Shown here in pieces: positions 56,613 through 64,000 of a stretch of 64,000 nt of DNA (within the stretch, counting starts at the first letter, position 1; each line of letters opens with the position of its first letter). The position numbers and the translations under genes were made by a program. The stretch spans positions 1 through 64,000 of the forward strand of contig NZ_CALPCI010000005.1 of NCBI RefSeq assembly GCF_943192935.1, read 5' to 3'. Origin of the DNA: Limosilactobacillus caecicola (lineage in GTDB: Bacteria; Bacillota; Bacilli; Lactobacillales; Lactobacillaceae). The notes below the pieces were generated by a model that saw only the letters and a list, made by a program, of their open reading frames with translations, was not told where the DNA came from and searched no databases.

Positions 56613-57659
56613 CTATCCTTTCTGATCAAATTGCGTTAAGAACCGGACGTCATTTTGGTAGAAGTCCCGAATGTCTTCGACACCGTACTTGAGCATGGCA
56701 AAACGATCAGGACCAAGTCCGAAGGCAAAGCCACCGTATTCTTCTGGGTCGACCCCGGACATCTTCAACACGTTCGGGTGCACCATTCCGGCACCAAGGA
56801 CTTCAATCCAGCCGGTATGCTTACAGATGGCACAACCCTTTCCCATACAGTTGAAACAGGTAATGTCAGCTTCAACAGATGGTTCCGTGAATGGGAAATA
56901 ACTTGGCCGAAGCCGAACCTTGAGCTGGTCCCCAAAGAGGTGTTGAGCCACAGCTTCAAGTGTCCCCTTAAGGTCGGCCATCGTAACGTGCTTTCCAACA
57001 ACCATTCCTTCGACTTGATGGAATTGGTGACTGTGAGTTGCATCATCAGTGTCGCGCCGGTAGACCTTCCCTGGCGAGATCATCTTCAATGGTCCCTTAC
57101 TAAAGTCGTGTTGTTCCAACATCCGCGCTTGCATTGGTGAAGTTTGTGTCCGCATTAAAACTGATGGGGTGACGTAGAAAGTATCTTGCATATCACGTGC
57201 GGGGTGGTCCTTCGGGAGGTTTAATTTTTCAAAGTTGTATAATTCTTGCTCAACTTCGTCACCAACGGCCACTTCATAACCCATGTCGGTAAAGAGGTCG
57301 ACTAATTCGTCAATCACTTGTTGGATCACGTGGGGTTGGCCTTGCGCAACCGGGGTACCTGGCAGGGTAACATCCAGGCTTTCACTAGCCAGCTTGGCAT
57401 CCAAAAGTTGGGCTTGGATTTGGGCCCGCTTTTCATCCAACATTTGTTGGAGTTCGTCCCGCACTTGGTTCGCATACTTACCAACCTTTGGGCGTTCATC
57501 GGCACTAAGGTCCTTCATTCCCCGTAGCACGTTCGTGATTGGGCCCTTCTTACCAAGTAATTTAACCCGAATTTGATTAATCGTATCCAGGTTGGAACTA
57601 TTTTTAATTTCGTCAGCACCCTGTTGGCGCAACTCTTCGAGTTTTTCTCTTAATCCCAT
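56613..57659 (-). CDS. pheS: Phenylalanine-tRNA ligase alpha subunit
   Basis: 348 residues from the ATG at 57659 (AGGAGGACAAT upstream); an in-frame start at 57698 falls within the T-box terminator. The N-terminal coiled coil is followed by the class II catalytic core ([55 protein letters not shown]). Controlled by the T-box leader. Confidence 0.98.
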   Translation of the reverse strand: MGLREKLEELRQQGADEIKNSSNLDTINQIRVKLLGKKGPITNVLRGMKDLSADERPKVGKYANQVRDELQQMLDEKRAQIQAQLLDAKLASESLDVTLPGTPVAQGQPHVIQQVIDELVDLFTDMGYEVAVGDEVEQELYNFEKLNLPKDHPARDMQDTFYVTPSVLMRTQTSPMQARMLEQHDFSKGPLKMISPGKVYRRDTDDATHSHQFHQVEGMVVGKHVTMADLKGTLEAVAQHLFGDQLKVRLRPSYFPFTEPSVEADITCFNCMGKGCAICKHTGWIEVLGAGMVHPNVLKMSGVDPEEYGGFAFGLGPDRFAMLKYGVEDIRDFYQNDVRFLTQFDQKG

Positions 57660-57667
57660 ATTGTCCT

Positions 57668-57905
57668 CCTTTAGAAAAAACAAAACCCCGTCCTGCAAAG
57701 GGACGAGGTTTATCGCGGTACCACCCTAGTTTATGATTACACCATACACTTAGTGATGAGATAACGGTAATCAACCGGGAATACCAGCTCTGGAAGTGAA
57801 ATTCATCTCTAGCATCTCAAAGCGACTTTCAGTTGCTAACCGCTTCTCCCTGGCAGATGCGCCGAAACTACTAATTTCCGTCTATGCTTTTCATTCAAAG
57901 TTGGT
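57668..57905 (-). promoter_or_regulatory. T-box leader of pheST
   Basis: The minus-strand leader carries the T-box core GGGTGGTACCGCG (about 57713-57725), followed by a terminator (AACCTCGTCCC / GGGACGGGGTT-type stem with TTTTGTTTTTT at 57668-57708). A specifier Phe codon TTC is likely in GAATTTCACTTCC (about 57798-57810). Uncharged tRNA-Phe should stabilise the antiterminator and allow pheST transcription. Confidence 0.92.
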
Positions 57906-57940
57906 CTAATTGTAAGCTTTCCTTTTTAAAAGGTCAAGCC

Positions 57941-58273
57941 CTAATCACACCATTTATCGCTCCAGACGTGAACGGCGCCCATGACCGGTGCCAGTTCACG
58001 GCCTTGTTTCGTCAACGAATATTCAATCCGACTTTCACCAGGAAAGGTGTTGCGAGCAACAATGCCTTCGTCTTCGAGTTCCTTTAACCGTTCGACGAGG
58101 ACCCGGTCACTACACTTATCGACGTGGGCTGCCAGGTCTTTGAACCGCTGAGTCCGTTCGTTTAACAACACTTCAATAATCAAACCATTCCATTTTTTGC
58201 CGAGAATTGTAAAAGTGTGTTCGAAACGAGGACACAAACAAAAGTCATCCTTATCTCCCGTTGAATGTTCCAT
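57941..58273 (-). CDS. HxlR-family transcriptional regulator
   Basis: 110 residues from the ATG at 58273 (AAAGGAGG upstream). The winged helix has CPRFEHTFTILGKKWNGLII EVLL and the family signature DRVLVERLKELEDEGIVARN. Cys residues (FCLCPRF) near residue 14 could sense oxidants or thiol-reactive compounds. Next to an HD-domain gene. Confidence 0.9.
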   Translation of the reverse strand: MEHSTGDKDDFCLCPRFEHTFTILGKKWNGLIIEVLLNERTQRFKDLAAHVDKCSDRVLVERLKELEDEGIVARNTFPGESRIEYSLTKQGRELAPVMGAVHVWSDKWCD

Positions 58274-58296
58274 TGATTGGCCTCCTTTCTTCGACA

Positions 58297-58803
58297 TTAT
58301 GATAATTTTTTCACCGACTGCTTATGAAACCGGTCTTCGATCCGGCTCCGCAGTGGGCTGAAGAATTCGTGTTCCGCTTCATAGTCATCCACCAGCGAAA
58401 CGATCAAGCTTTCCATATAACGCGGCAAGGCCAGGGTCGCCCCAAACATGTGCTTTAAGATGATGTCACGTTCTTTGGCGTTCAAATTAGTGATCTTTTC
58501 CGCATTCCGCAATGCCACCCGCGGATGGATGAACGCGTGGGATCCCAAATCAAACTTGGTCGTTCGCCAATCGTAATAGAATAAATCGTGCAATAACCCC
58601 GCCCGAGCAGTGCTCCGGTAATCCAAGTGCCACCGCTTTGCAATCCGGTAACTATCATAGGAAACCGCAATTGAGTGTTGGAGGCGGTTGGAATGGTGGT
58701 GCTGGGTGTAGTTAGCTAATTTTTGAACAGCAGGCTGGTCTAACAAATCTTGAACAATCGCAACATATTGTGGGTCTGATTTCCACTCATTTTGTGTTCT
58801 CAT
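58297..58803 (-). CDS. HD-domain phosphohydrolase
   Basis: 168 residues with the HD metal motif: HSIAVSYDSYRIAKRW, then RAGLLHDLFYYDW (His-Asp) and IILKHMFGATLALPRYM, DDYEAEHEF. Such proteins hydrolyse nucleotides or phosphoesters; the substrate is unknown. Co-directional with hxlR. Confidence 0.85.
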   Translation of the reverse strand: MRTQNEWKSDPQYVAIVQDLLDQPAVQKLANYTQHHHSNRLQHSIAVSYDSYRIAKRWHLDYRSTARAGLLHDLFYYDWRTTKFDLGSHAFIHPRVALRNAEKITNLNAKERDIILKHMFGATLALPRYMESLIVSLVDDYEAEHEFFSPLRSRIEDRFHKQSVKKLS

Positions 58804-58888
58804 TGAAATAATTGCCCCTTTTCTTCTTTTATAAATATTTTACACGATTTTTTTATAAAAAGGAATAATAAACTTATCAAAAGTAAGC

Positions 58889-59665
58889 TTATTTTGCTTG
58901 ATTTAACTGAAACATAAGAATTCCGGCCGAAACGGCGACGTTCAGCGATTCTGCCTCACCACGCATTGGGATATAGAGGTTCGTGGTCGTCTGTTCCAGC
59001 AGTTCTGCCGCCATTCCTTGCCCTTCGTTTCCCATGATCAAGGCAAAGTCCTTTCCTGGATGGACATCACGGAAGTTTTTAGCTTCCGGATTGAGTTGGG
59101 TACCGTAAACTGGTAAGTCAGCCTGTTTGAAATCAGCAATCCACTTCCGAAGGTCCCCGGCAACTAATTGCAGGTGAAACTGGCTGCCCTGCATCGACCG
59201 CACCACTTTCGGGTTGAAAAAGTCAGCCGTTTGACTGCTGGCCACCACGCCGGCAAAGCCGGCCGCGTCCGCGGTCCGCACCATCGTGCCCACATTACCC
59301 GGATCCTGGACCCGGTCTAAAAAGAGCCAGGCGCCTTGCAAATGATTTGCTGGAATTCGGTGAACATCCGGCATGGTGACAACCGCCACGATTCCTTGGG
59401 GAGTATCAGTGGCGGTAATACTATTGATAATCTCTGGGGTCACCTCATAGACATTTTCAAACAGTGCTACAATATCTTCATGATCACGCAATTCTTCTGG
59501 CGTCCCAATTAGGTCCACCAATTCTTGCCCGCTGTTGCTGGCTTCCTGAACTAAATGCCAACCATCGAGCAAGTACTGACCAAACTTTTTACGCCCCTTC
59601 CGGGTTTGTAATTTTCGCCAGTCCTTGACGTGTTGATTATGAACGGAAGTTATTTGTTCATTCAT
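58889..59665 (-). CDS. TrmH/SpoU-family RNA 2'-O-methyltransferase
   Basis: 258 residues from the ATG at 59665 (GAGGTGAG upstream). The substrate-binding N-terminus (HVKDWRKLQTRKGRKKFGQY LLDGWHLVQEA) and the knotted SPOUT domain with LFLDRVQDPGNVGTMVRTAD AAG, LIMGNEGQGM and IPMRGEAESLNVAVSAGILM. Modifies rRNA or tRNA ribose; the target is not clear. Confidence 0.93.
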   Translation of the reverse strand: MNEQITSVHNQHVKDWRKLQTRKGRKKFGQYLLDGWHLVQEASNSGQELVDLIGTPEELRDHEDIVALFENVYEVTPEIINSITATDTPQGIVAVVTMPDVHRIPANHLQGAWLFLDRVQDPGNVGTMVRTADAAGFAGVVASSQTADFFNPKVVRSMQGSQFHLQLVAGDLRKWIADFKQADLPVYGTQLNPEAKNFRDVHPGKDFALIMGNEGQGMAAELLEQTTTNLYIPMRGEAESLNVAVSAGILMFQLNQAK

Positions 59666-59722
59666 TTTTCTCACCTCATTTTAGTAAGGCAATTATAACA
59701 TTAATCCATCAGGAGGTTTATC

Positions 59723-60001
59723 ATGATCAATTATCACCTCACCGTCAGTGGTCGCGTGCAGGGCGTCGGTTTTCGCTGGAGTACCTACCAGTTGGCCAAA
59801 GAAATGGGCGTGACTGGCTACGTCGAAAATCTCGCCAACGGTGACGTCGCCATCGTCGTTCAGGGCCCTCACGAGACCGTGCGTCGCTTCGTGCAAGAGG
59901 TCCAAGCTGGTGTCTCACCATACGCCCGTGTTGACAATGTTCAAATCAAGCCGGGTAACCTAGTCGACTTTAAGGATTTTTCCATTAAAGAGTCCTGGTA
60001 A
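59723..60001 (+). CDS. acyP: Acylphosphatase
   Basis: 92 residues. The signature GRVQGVGFRWSTYQLAKEMG has the catalytic Arg, and NGDVAIVVQGP with catalytic Asn follows; ends near IKPGNLVDFKDFSI. Hydrolyses acyl phosphates. Divergent from the methyltransferase gene, just upstream of yidC. Confidence 0.96.
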   Translation: MINYHLTVSGRVQGVGFRWSTYQLAKEMGVTGYVENLANGDVAIVVQGPHETVRRFVQEVQAGVSPYARVDNVQIKPGNLVDFKDFSIKESW

Positions 60002-60072
60002 ATTGACTGGAATTCAGTCCTTATTTAAGGTAAGATACCCTTTGTATAACTTAAAAAAAGGATGAAGGAATT

Positions 60073-61026
60073 TTGAAAAAATTAAAACGTTGGACCCTGG
60101 CGGGCGGATTAGCAAGTTTGCTCCTCCTGCTCTCCGGATGTGTCCGCACGACCAAAAGTGGTAAGCCATATGGAATGGTTTACGAATACCTAGCCAAGCC
60201 CATGCAACATCTGATGGAATGGCTCGCCGCCCACTTAGGTAACAACTATGGCTGGGCCATCATCGTCATCGTGATCATCGTCCGGATGATCCTCTTGCCA
60301 TTAATGATGAACCAAATGAAGAAGACCACCTTAATGCAAGAAAAAATGTCGATGATCCAACCGCAGTTACGCGAAATTCAACGCCGCCAAAAGGAAGCTA
60401 AGACGCCGGAGGAACAAGCGGCAACAACTCAAGCCATGATGGCACTGTACCGTGACAACAACATCAGCATGACGGGCGGAATCGGTTGTTTACCACTGCT
60501 GATCCAGTTGCCAGTCTTTGCAGCCTTGTATGCAGCCATCCGGTATTCTCCAGACCTTTACCATGCCACCTTCATGGGGATTGCCTTAGGGAAGCCAAGT
60601 ATCATCTTGGCCATTCTCTCCTTTGTCGCCTACCTCTTCCAAGGCTGGTTATCCATGATTGGGATGCCAAAGAACCAACAAAAGCAAATGCGGATGATGA
60701 TGCTGATGAGTCCGGTCATGATCTTCTTCATTTCGATGACCTCTTCAGCCGGACTGGGTCTCTACTTCTTTATCGGTGGGCTGTTCGCGATCTTGCAAAC
60801 TTGGCTGATTAACGCCTACCGGCCGCGCCTGAAAAAGCAGATTGCGAAAGAAGTTAAGCAACAACCCGTTAAAAAGCCGGTGATCGATGCACAACCGATT
60901 AACAAGTCCACTAGTGATAGTCACCAAAATGCGGTTGAACAACTGCAAAACAAGCAAGCGAAGAAGCCAGCCGCCAACCGCAACCAACGCCGGAACGCTG
61001 GTAAACAACATCACAAGAACAATTAA
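60073..61026 (+). CDS. yidC: YidC/OxaA membrane insertase (lipoprotein)
   Basis: 317 residues from a TTG at 60073 (GGATGAAGGAATT upstream). Signal peptide with lipobox LLSGC (Cys23), then five helices with the conserved Arg in IIVRMILLPLMMNQM that forms the hydrophilic groove, and a basic C-terminal tail (KKPAANRNQRRNAGKQHHKNN region) that binds ribosomes. Assists membrane protein insertion. Confidence 0.95.
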   Translation: MKKLKRWTLAGGLASLLLLLSGCVRTTKSGKPYGMVYEYLAKPMQHLMEWLAAHLGNNYGWAIIVIVIIVRMILLPLMMNQMKKTTLMQEKMSMIQPQLREIQRRQKEAKTPEEQAATTQAMMALYRDNNISMTGGIGCLPLLIQLPVFAALYAAIRYSPDLYHATFMGIALGKPSIILAILSFVAYLFQGWLSMIGMPKNQQKQMRMMMLMSPVMIFFISMTSSAGLGLYFFIGGLFAILQTWLINAYRPRLKKQIAKEVKQQPVKKPVIDAQPINKSTSDSHQNAVEQLQNKQAKKPAANRNQRRNAGKQHHKNN

Positions 61027-61033
61027 TTAACTG

Positions 61034-61069
61034 AAGGCTTCTGCGCAACTCATTGTCAGAAGCCTTTTT
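61034..61069 (+). terminator. Terminator of yidC
   Basis: GGCTTCTG pairs with CAGAAGCC, then six T; the peptide deformylase gene starts 13 bases later. Confidence 0.8.
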
Positions 61070-61081
61070 TGGAGGAACCAA

Positions 61082-61492
61082 ATGATTAAACCAATTAACC
61101 ATGACGTGATCAGTTTGCAACAGGTCAGTCAACCTGCCCAGCAACCCGACGTCTCAATTGCCCGGGACCTGCTCGACACCCTCGCTGCCCACCGGCAGGA
61201 ATGCGTTGGCATGGCTGCCAATATGATCGGCATTGCCAAGCGAATCATCGTCGTCAACATCGGGCCAACGAACATCGCCATGTTGAATCCAAAAATTATT
61301 GCCAAACAACAGCCCTACAAAACCAGTGAAGGTTGTCTGAGTCTCGAAGGAACCCGACCGACCAACCGTTTTCAAAAGATCACCGTGAAATTTTTCGACC
61401 TCCAGTGGCAAAAGCAAACCCTTCGTCTGGAAGGCTTTCCAGCCCAAATTGTCCAACATGAAATTGATCACTGTGATGGCATTTTGATTTAA
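61082..61492 (+). CDS. Peptide deformylase-like protein
   Basis: 136 residues. All three metal motifs are present: GMAANMIGIAKRI (box 1, with Ala/Asn in place of the usual GxGLAAxQ), EGCLSLEG (box 2, Cys ligand) and QHEIDHCDGIL (box 3). Removes the formyl group from nascent proteins. It is a short form, and another deformylase may exist elsewhere in the genome. Confidence 0.88.
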   Translation: MIKPINHDVISLQQVSQPAQQPDVSIARDLLDTLAAHRQECVGMAANMIGIAKRIIVVNIGPTNIAMLNPKIIAKQQPYKTSEGCLSLEGTRPTNRFQKITVKFFDLQWQKQTLRLEGFPAQIVQHEIDHCDGILI

Positions 61493-61507
61493 AGAAAAAT
61501 TACAAAA

Positions 61508-61552
61508 CAAGCGGAGTTAGTTGCATTTCACAACTAACTCCGCTTTATTACT
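61508..61552. terminator. Bidirectional terminator
   Basis: GCGGAGTTAGTTG pairs with CAACTAACTCCGC, followed by TTTATT; it separates the convergent deformylase and histidine kinase genes. Confidence 0.85.
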
Positions 61553-63047
61553 ATTCATCATTAACTTCATTTTTCACAATCGGCAAGGTAATCCGGAAAA
61601 TCGAGCCAGCACCAACTTGGCTTTCCAGGGTGATTGTTCCGTGATAACCCTTGATTAAACGTTCCGCAATCGATAAGCCAAGGCCATTACCACCCTTCTT
61701 GCGGCTGCGTGCCTTATCGACCCGGTAGAAGCGGTCAAACACCTTGGCTGCTTCCTCAGGAGCGATCCCCTCACCAAAGTCTTGCACCGCTATTTCAACC
61801 GAATTGAAATTCCGGGACAAGGAAAGGTGGATCTCCTTGCGATCCGTTGAATACTTAACCGCATTATCACACAGGATAATCAAAATTTGCTCCAGGTGAT
61901 CCCGGTAAATATTAACGTCCACGTCCTGACGTAAGTCATTATCGAAACTAAATTTAAAATCTGGGTGAATCATCTTGAAGTTGTTGTAGACCTGCTCAAC
62001 AACTTCTTCCACTTTTGTGGTAGCGTTTCTAAACTTAATTTCTACCTGCTCTGCCCGGGACAGGTCCAGCATTTCCTGAACAAGATTATTCATCCGACTG
62101 GTCTCATCCAAGGAGGCTTTAATCGAATTTTCGAGCACCTTCGGATCATCTTTGCCCCACCGTTCCAGCATTTCCATGTGGCCCTGAATAATGGCCACTG
62201 GCGTCCGCAATTCATGGGAAACATCCCCGACAAACTGGGATTGTTGATCAATGTAACGCTGGGTGCGGTCCAGCATTTCGTTCAGCAACGCACTAAGTTC
62301 ACCGATTTCATCATTCCGCTTTAATTCTGGCGTCCGGACGTCCTTCGTTGGGTCCTTGGTTACTACTTCCAGGGTTTGGCGAATGTCGGTCAGCGGGCGC
62401 AATAGAAAGTAGGATAAGCCATAACCAAGCAATCCACTAAAGATCACTACTAAACATAATACCAAGCTCGTAATTAGCAGGAGCCGGTGATAGCGATGAT
62501 AATAATTCGTCAATGGATTCTCAATTTGAAGGTAACCAATAATTTTTTTACTGCCCGCCATTCTGATTGGGGTTCGGCCGATAATCATCTTATGGTGAAG
62601 GCCCTTTTGCACTGTCAATTGCTCAGCGGAGACTTTTTGCAATTCTTTAATGACTTTCCCAGTTTGAAAGATCAAATGCCCCTGCTGGTTATACACCGCC
62701 ACGTTCTGGTGGGAATTACTTAGTCCCTGTAACAGGGGACGGTGGTATAAATTTTGGCTGGTAACCTGTTGGTTATCTGCAGCCAATGCCTGACGTTGAA
62801 AAGTGGCATTCACAGAAGCGTTTGTCAAGCTGCCGTTTGCATTTTGGCCTAACTGATGGCTGATCGTCGTCAAGCTTTGATTTAATGCCGACCGTTCTTG
62901 ATTCAACAAGTCATTGGTGAACGCCATAAAAATCGTGACCACCACGATCAGTCCGATAATTAACGAACCGAGCGCCGTCCCAAAGGCCCATTTTAATTTT
63001 AGAGAAACAAACTTCCGGGGCTTTGGTTTTGTCAATTGCTCTTTCAT
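61551..63047 (-). CDS. Sensor histidine kinase (ArlS-like)
   Basis: 498 residues. Two membrane helices (~20-45 and ~190-212) frame an extracellular domain; then HAMP (LRPLTDIRQTLEVVTKDP), the phosphoacceptor His in SHELRTPVAIIQGHMEM, N box ILCDNAVKYS, G1 DFGEGI and G2 NGLGLSIAERL. Partner of the response regulator 15 bp upstream. The signal is unknown; the ArlRS/CroRS-type assignment is by resemblance. Confidence 0.92.
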   Translation of the reverse strand: MKEQLTKPKPRKFVSLKLKWAFGTALGSLIIGLIVVVTIFMAFTNDLLNQERSALNQSLTTISHQLGQNANGSLTNASVNATFQRQALAADNQQVTSQNLYHRPLLQGLSNSHQNVAVYNQQGHLIFQTGKVIKELQKVSAEQLTVQKGLHHKMIIGRTPIRMAGSKKIIGYLQIENPLTNYYHRYHRLLLITSLVLCLVVIFSGLLGYGLSYFLLRPLTDIRQTLEVVTKDPTKDVRTPELKRNDEIGELSALLNEMLDRTQRYIDQQSQFVGDVSHELRTPVAIIQGHMEMLERWGKDDPKVLENSIKASLDETSRMNNLVQEMLDLSRAEQVEIKFRNATTKVEEVVEQVYNNFKMIHPDFKFSFDNDLRQDVDVNIYRDHLEQILIILCDNAVKYSTDRKEIHLSLSRNFNSVEIAVQDFGEGIAPEEAAKVFDRFYRVDKARSRKKGGNGLGLSIAERLIKGYHGTITLESQVGAGSIFRITLPIVKNEVNDE

Positions 63048-63062
63048 AGCCCAACGCCTCGA

Positions 63063-63749
63063 TTACGAACGAATAACGTACCCGGTACCACGGACGGTTT
63101 GGATATAACTCTTTTCACCAGGACGGTCAATCTTGTTCCGAAGGTAACGAATGTAAACGTCAACCACGTTCGTTTCGACTTTAGCATCGTAGCCCCAAAC
63201 CTTGCTCAATAATTCCTGACGGGACATGACCACGTTGATATTTTCCATCAAGATCAGTAATAATTCGTACTCCCGCTTGGTCAGGTTGATGACCTCATCA
63301 TCGCGGCGGACGACTCGGTTTTCTTTTTCAATCGTCAAGTCCTTGTACTTAACCGTTGTTTGGTGATTGTTATTATTGCCATCTTCAATGCTGATCCGCC
63401 GCAACAGTGCCCGGACCCGTGCCAATAATTCTTCGATTGCAAATGGCTTGACGATGTAATCATCCGCCCCGTGGTCAAGGCCTGAGACCCGATCAATGAC
63501 GGAGTCCCGCGCGGTCATGATAATAATTGGCGTATCCTTTTCTTCACGGACTCGCCGGGCAACTTCAATCCCGTTGAGTTCCGGTAACATCAGGTCGAGT
63601 AGAATTACGTCAAAGTCCTGGTTTAGGGCTGATTCCAGCCCAGCCCGGCCATCGAGTTCAACATCCGTTTCGTATCCTTCGTGCTTTAATTCCAAATCCA
63701 CGAAATTTGCGAGATTTTCTTCATCTTCAATAATTAAAATTCGACTCAT
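63063..63749 (-). CDS. OmpR-family response regulator (ArlR-like)
   Basis: 228 residues. Receiver domain with Asp at DVILLDLMLPELNG and IIIMTARDS; winged-helix domain with LTKREYELLLILMENINVVM SRQELLSKVWGY and VDVYIRYLRNKID, ending RGTGYVIRS. Transcribed with the kinase. Confidence 0.95.
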   Translation of the reverse strand: MSRILIIEDEENLANFVDLELKHEGYETDVELDGRAGLESALNQDFDVILLDLMLPELNGIEVARRVREEKDTPIIIMTARDSVIDRVSGLDHGADDYIVKPFAIEELLARVRALLRRISIEDGNNNNHQTTVKYKDLTIEKENRVVRRDDEVINLTKREYELLLILMENINVVMSRQELLSKVWGYDAKVETNVVDVYIRYLRNKIDRPGEKSYIQTVRGTGYVIRS

Positions 63750-63832
63750 TTCTTCACCCTCAAATTTAAACTTTTTAAACCATAATTCAGTTTATCATAA
63801 TTTTTTAATGAAAGTGCTAATTATGTCAATAA

Positions 63833-63873
63833 AAAAAGCTTTCCCAGGTCCGGCGCCTAAGGGAAAGCTTTTA
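63833..63873. terminator. Bidirectional terminator between rpmF and the regulator gene
   Basis: AAAAAGCTTTCCC pairs with GGGAAAGCTTTT, with A/T-runs on both sides. Confidence 0.8.
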
Positions 63874-63886
63874 ATTTGAAGTAAGA

Positions 63887-64000
63887 TTAGTTGTTCTTGG
63901 CAACAACTTCCTTACCATTGTAGTAACCACAGTTTGGACAAACCATGTGTGACTTACGAAGTTCACCACAGTTTGGACAAGGTGCTAAGCCCGGAACAGT
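63887..64000 (-). CDS. rpmF: 50S ribosomal protein L32, 5' end off window
   Basis: The last 37 residues are present, [20 protein letters not shown] followed by [17 protein letters not shown], with both CxxC zinc pairs. The N-terminal ~20 residues lie beyond base 64000. Confidence 0.95.
   Translation of the reverse strand, partial: TVPGLAPCPNCGELRKSHMVCPNCGYYNGKEVVAKNN

Noticed and set aside
1-64000. CRISPR arrays, insertion sequences or transposases
   Set aside because: No regularly spaced identical repeats with unique spacers and no transposase-like proteins were seen. The 11-bp iterons and the tape measure repeats are different in kind.

Overview
The window reads as the chromosome of a heterofermentative lactobacillus (Limosilactobacillus-like is my best guess) carrying an integrated siphovirus. 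Positions 1 to about 38.7 kb are prophage and 38.9 to 64 kb are host core genome. The host call rests on gene order (rpmG-fthC-gluP-yqgQ-glcK, udk-greA, T-box-pheS-pheT, arlRS-like genes next to rpmF) and on the style of the proteins; no marker fixes the species.

The prophage is joined to a tRNA-Arg(TCT) gene at 38699-38772, with a tyrosine integrase beside it. Its far end, with holin and lysin, lies left of base 1. Nearly all lytic genes are on the minus strand. Reading in the direction of transcription, the early region (32.6 to 22 kb) holds a Cro-like protein, an antirepressor, micropeptides, an SF2 helicase, a Sak4-like ATPase, an SSB-like DUF669 protein, a prim-pol, a VapE-type helicase with a probable origin downstream, a VRR-NUC nuclease and an ArpU-family late regulator. 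A late control region follows: six CGGGAT iterons exactly 11 bp apart, a -10 box, and about 0.95 kb of non-coding, richly paired sequence ending in a terminator. I interpret the last as a large ornate phage RNA of the GOLLD/ROOL kind. Then come a small membrane protein with a convergent antisense RNA (type I toxin-antitoxin layout), an HNH/P-loop fusion, terminase, portal, protease, HK97 capsid, connectors, tail tube, a frameshifted tail chaperone, tape measure, Dit, Tal and baseplate genes.

The plus-strand lysogeny module (32.7 to 38.7 kb) has a CI-like repressor with an ImmA-type protease, a DUF4041/GIY-YIG protein, a ruined second ImmA, a lipoprotein, a membrane protein, two structured small RNAs (the second directly followed by a terminator and a PBECR-like protein, resembling a type III toxin-antitoxin operon), and the integrase.

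Two lesions suggest tail assembly may be impaired: a one-base frameshift in the tape measure gene and the lack of a normal start codon for Dit. By contrast, a chaperone frameshift and a possible capsid frameshift look programmed.

The host part encodes translation (pheST, rpmG, rpmF, def, miaA, a TrmH-type methyltransferase), cell wall and envelope (class B PBP, YfhO, YidC, an MltG-like fragment), metabolism (glcK, fthC, udk, acyP), regulation (two-component pair, HxlR, GreA) and a three-gene operon of unknown role (39.1 to 41.5 kb).
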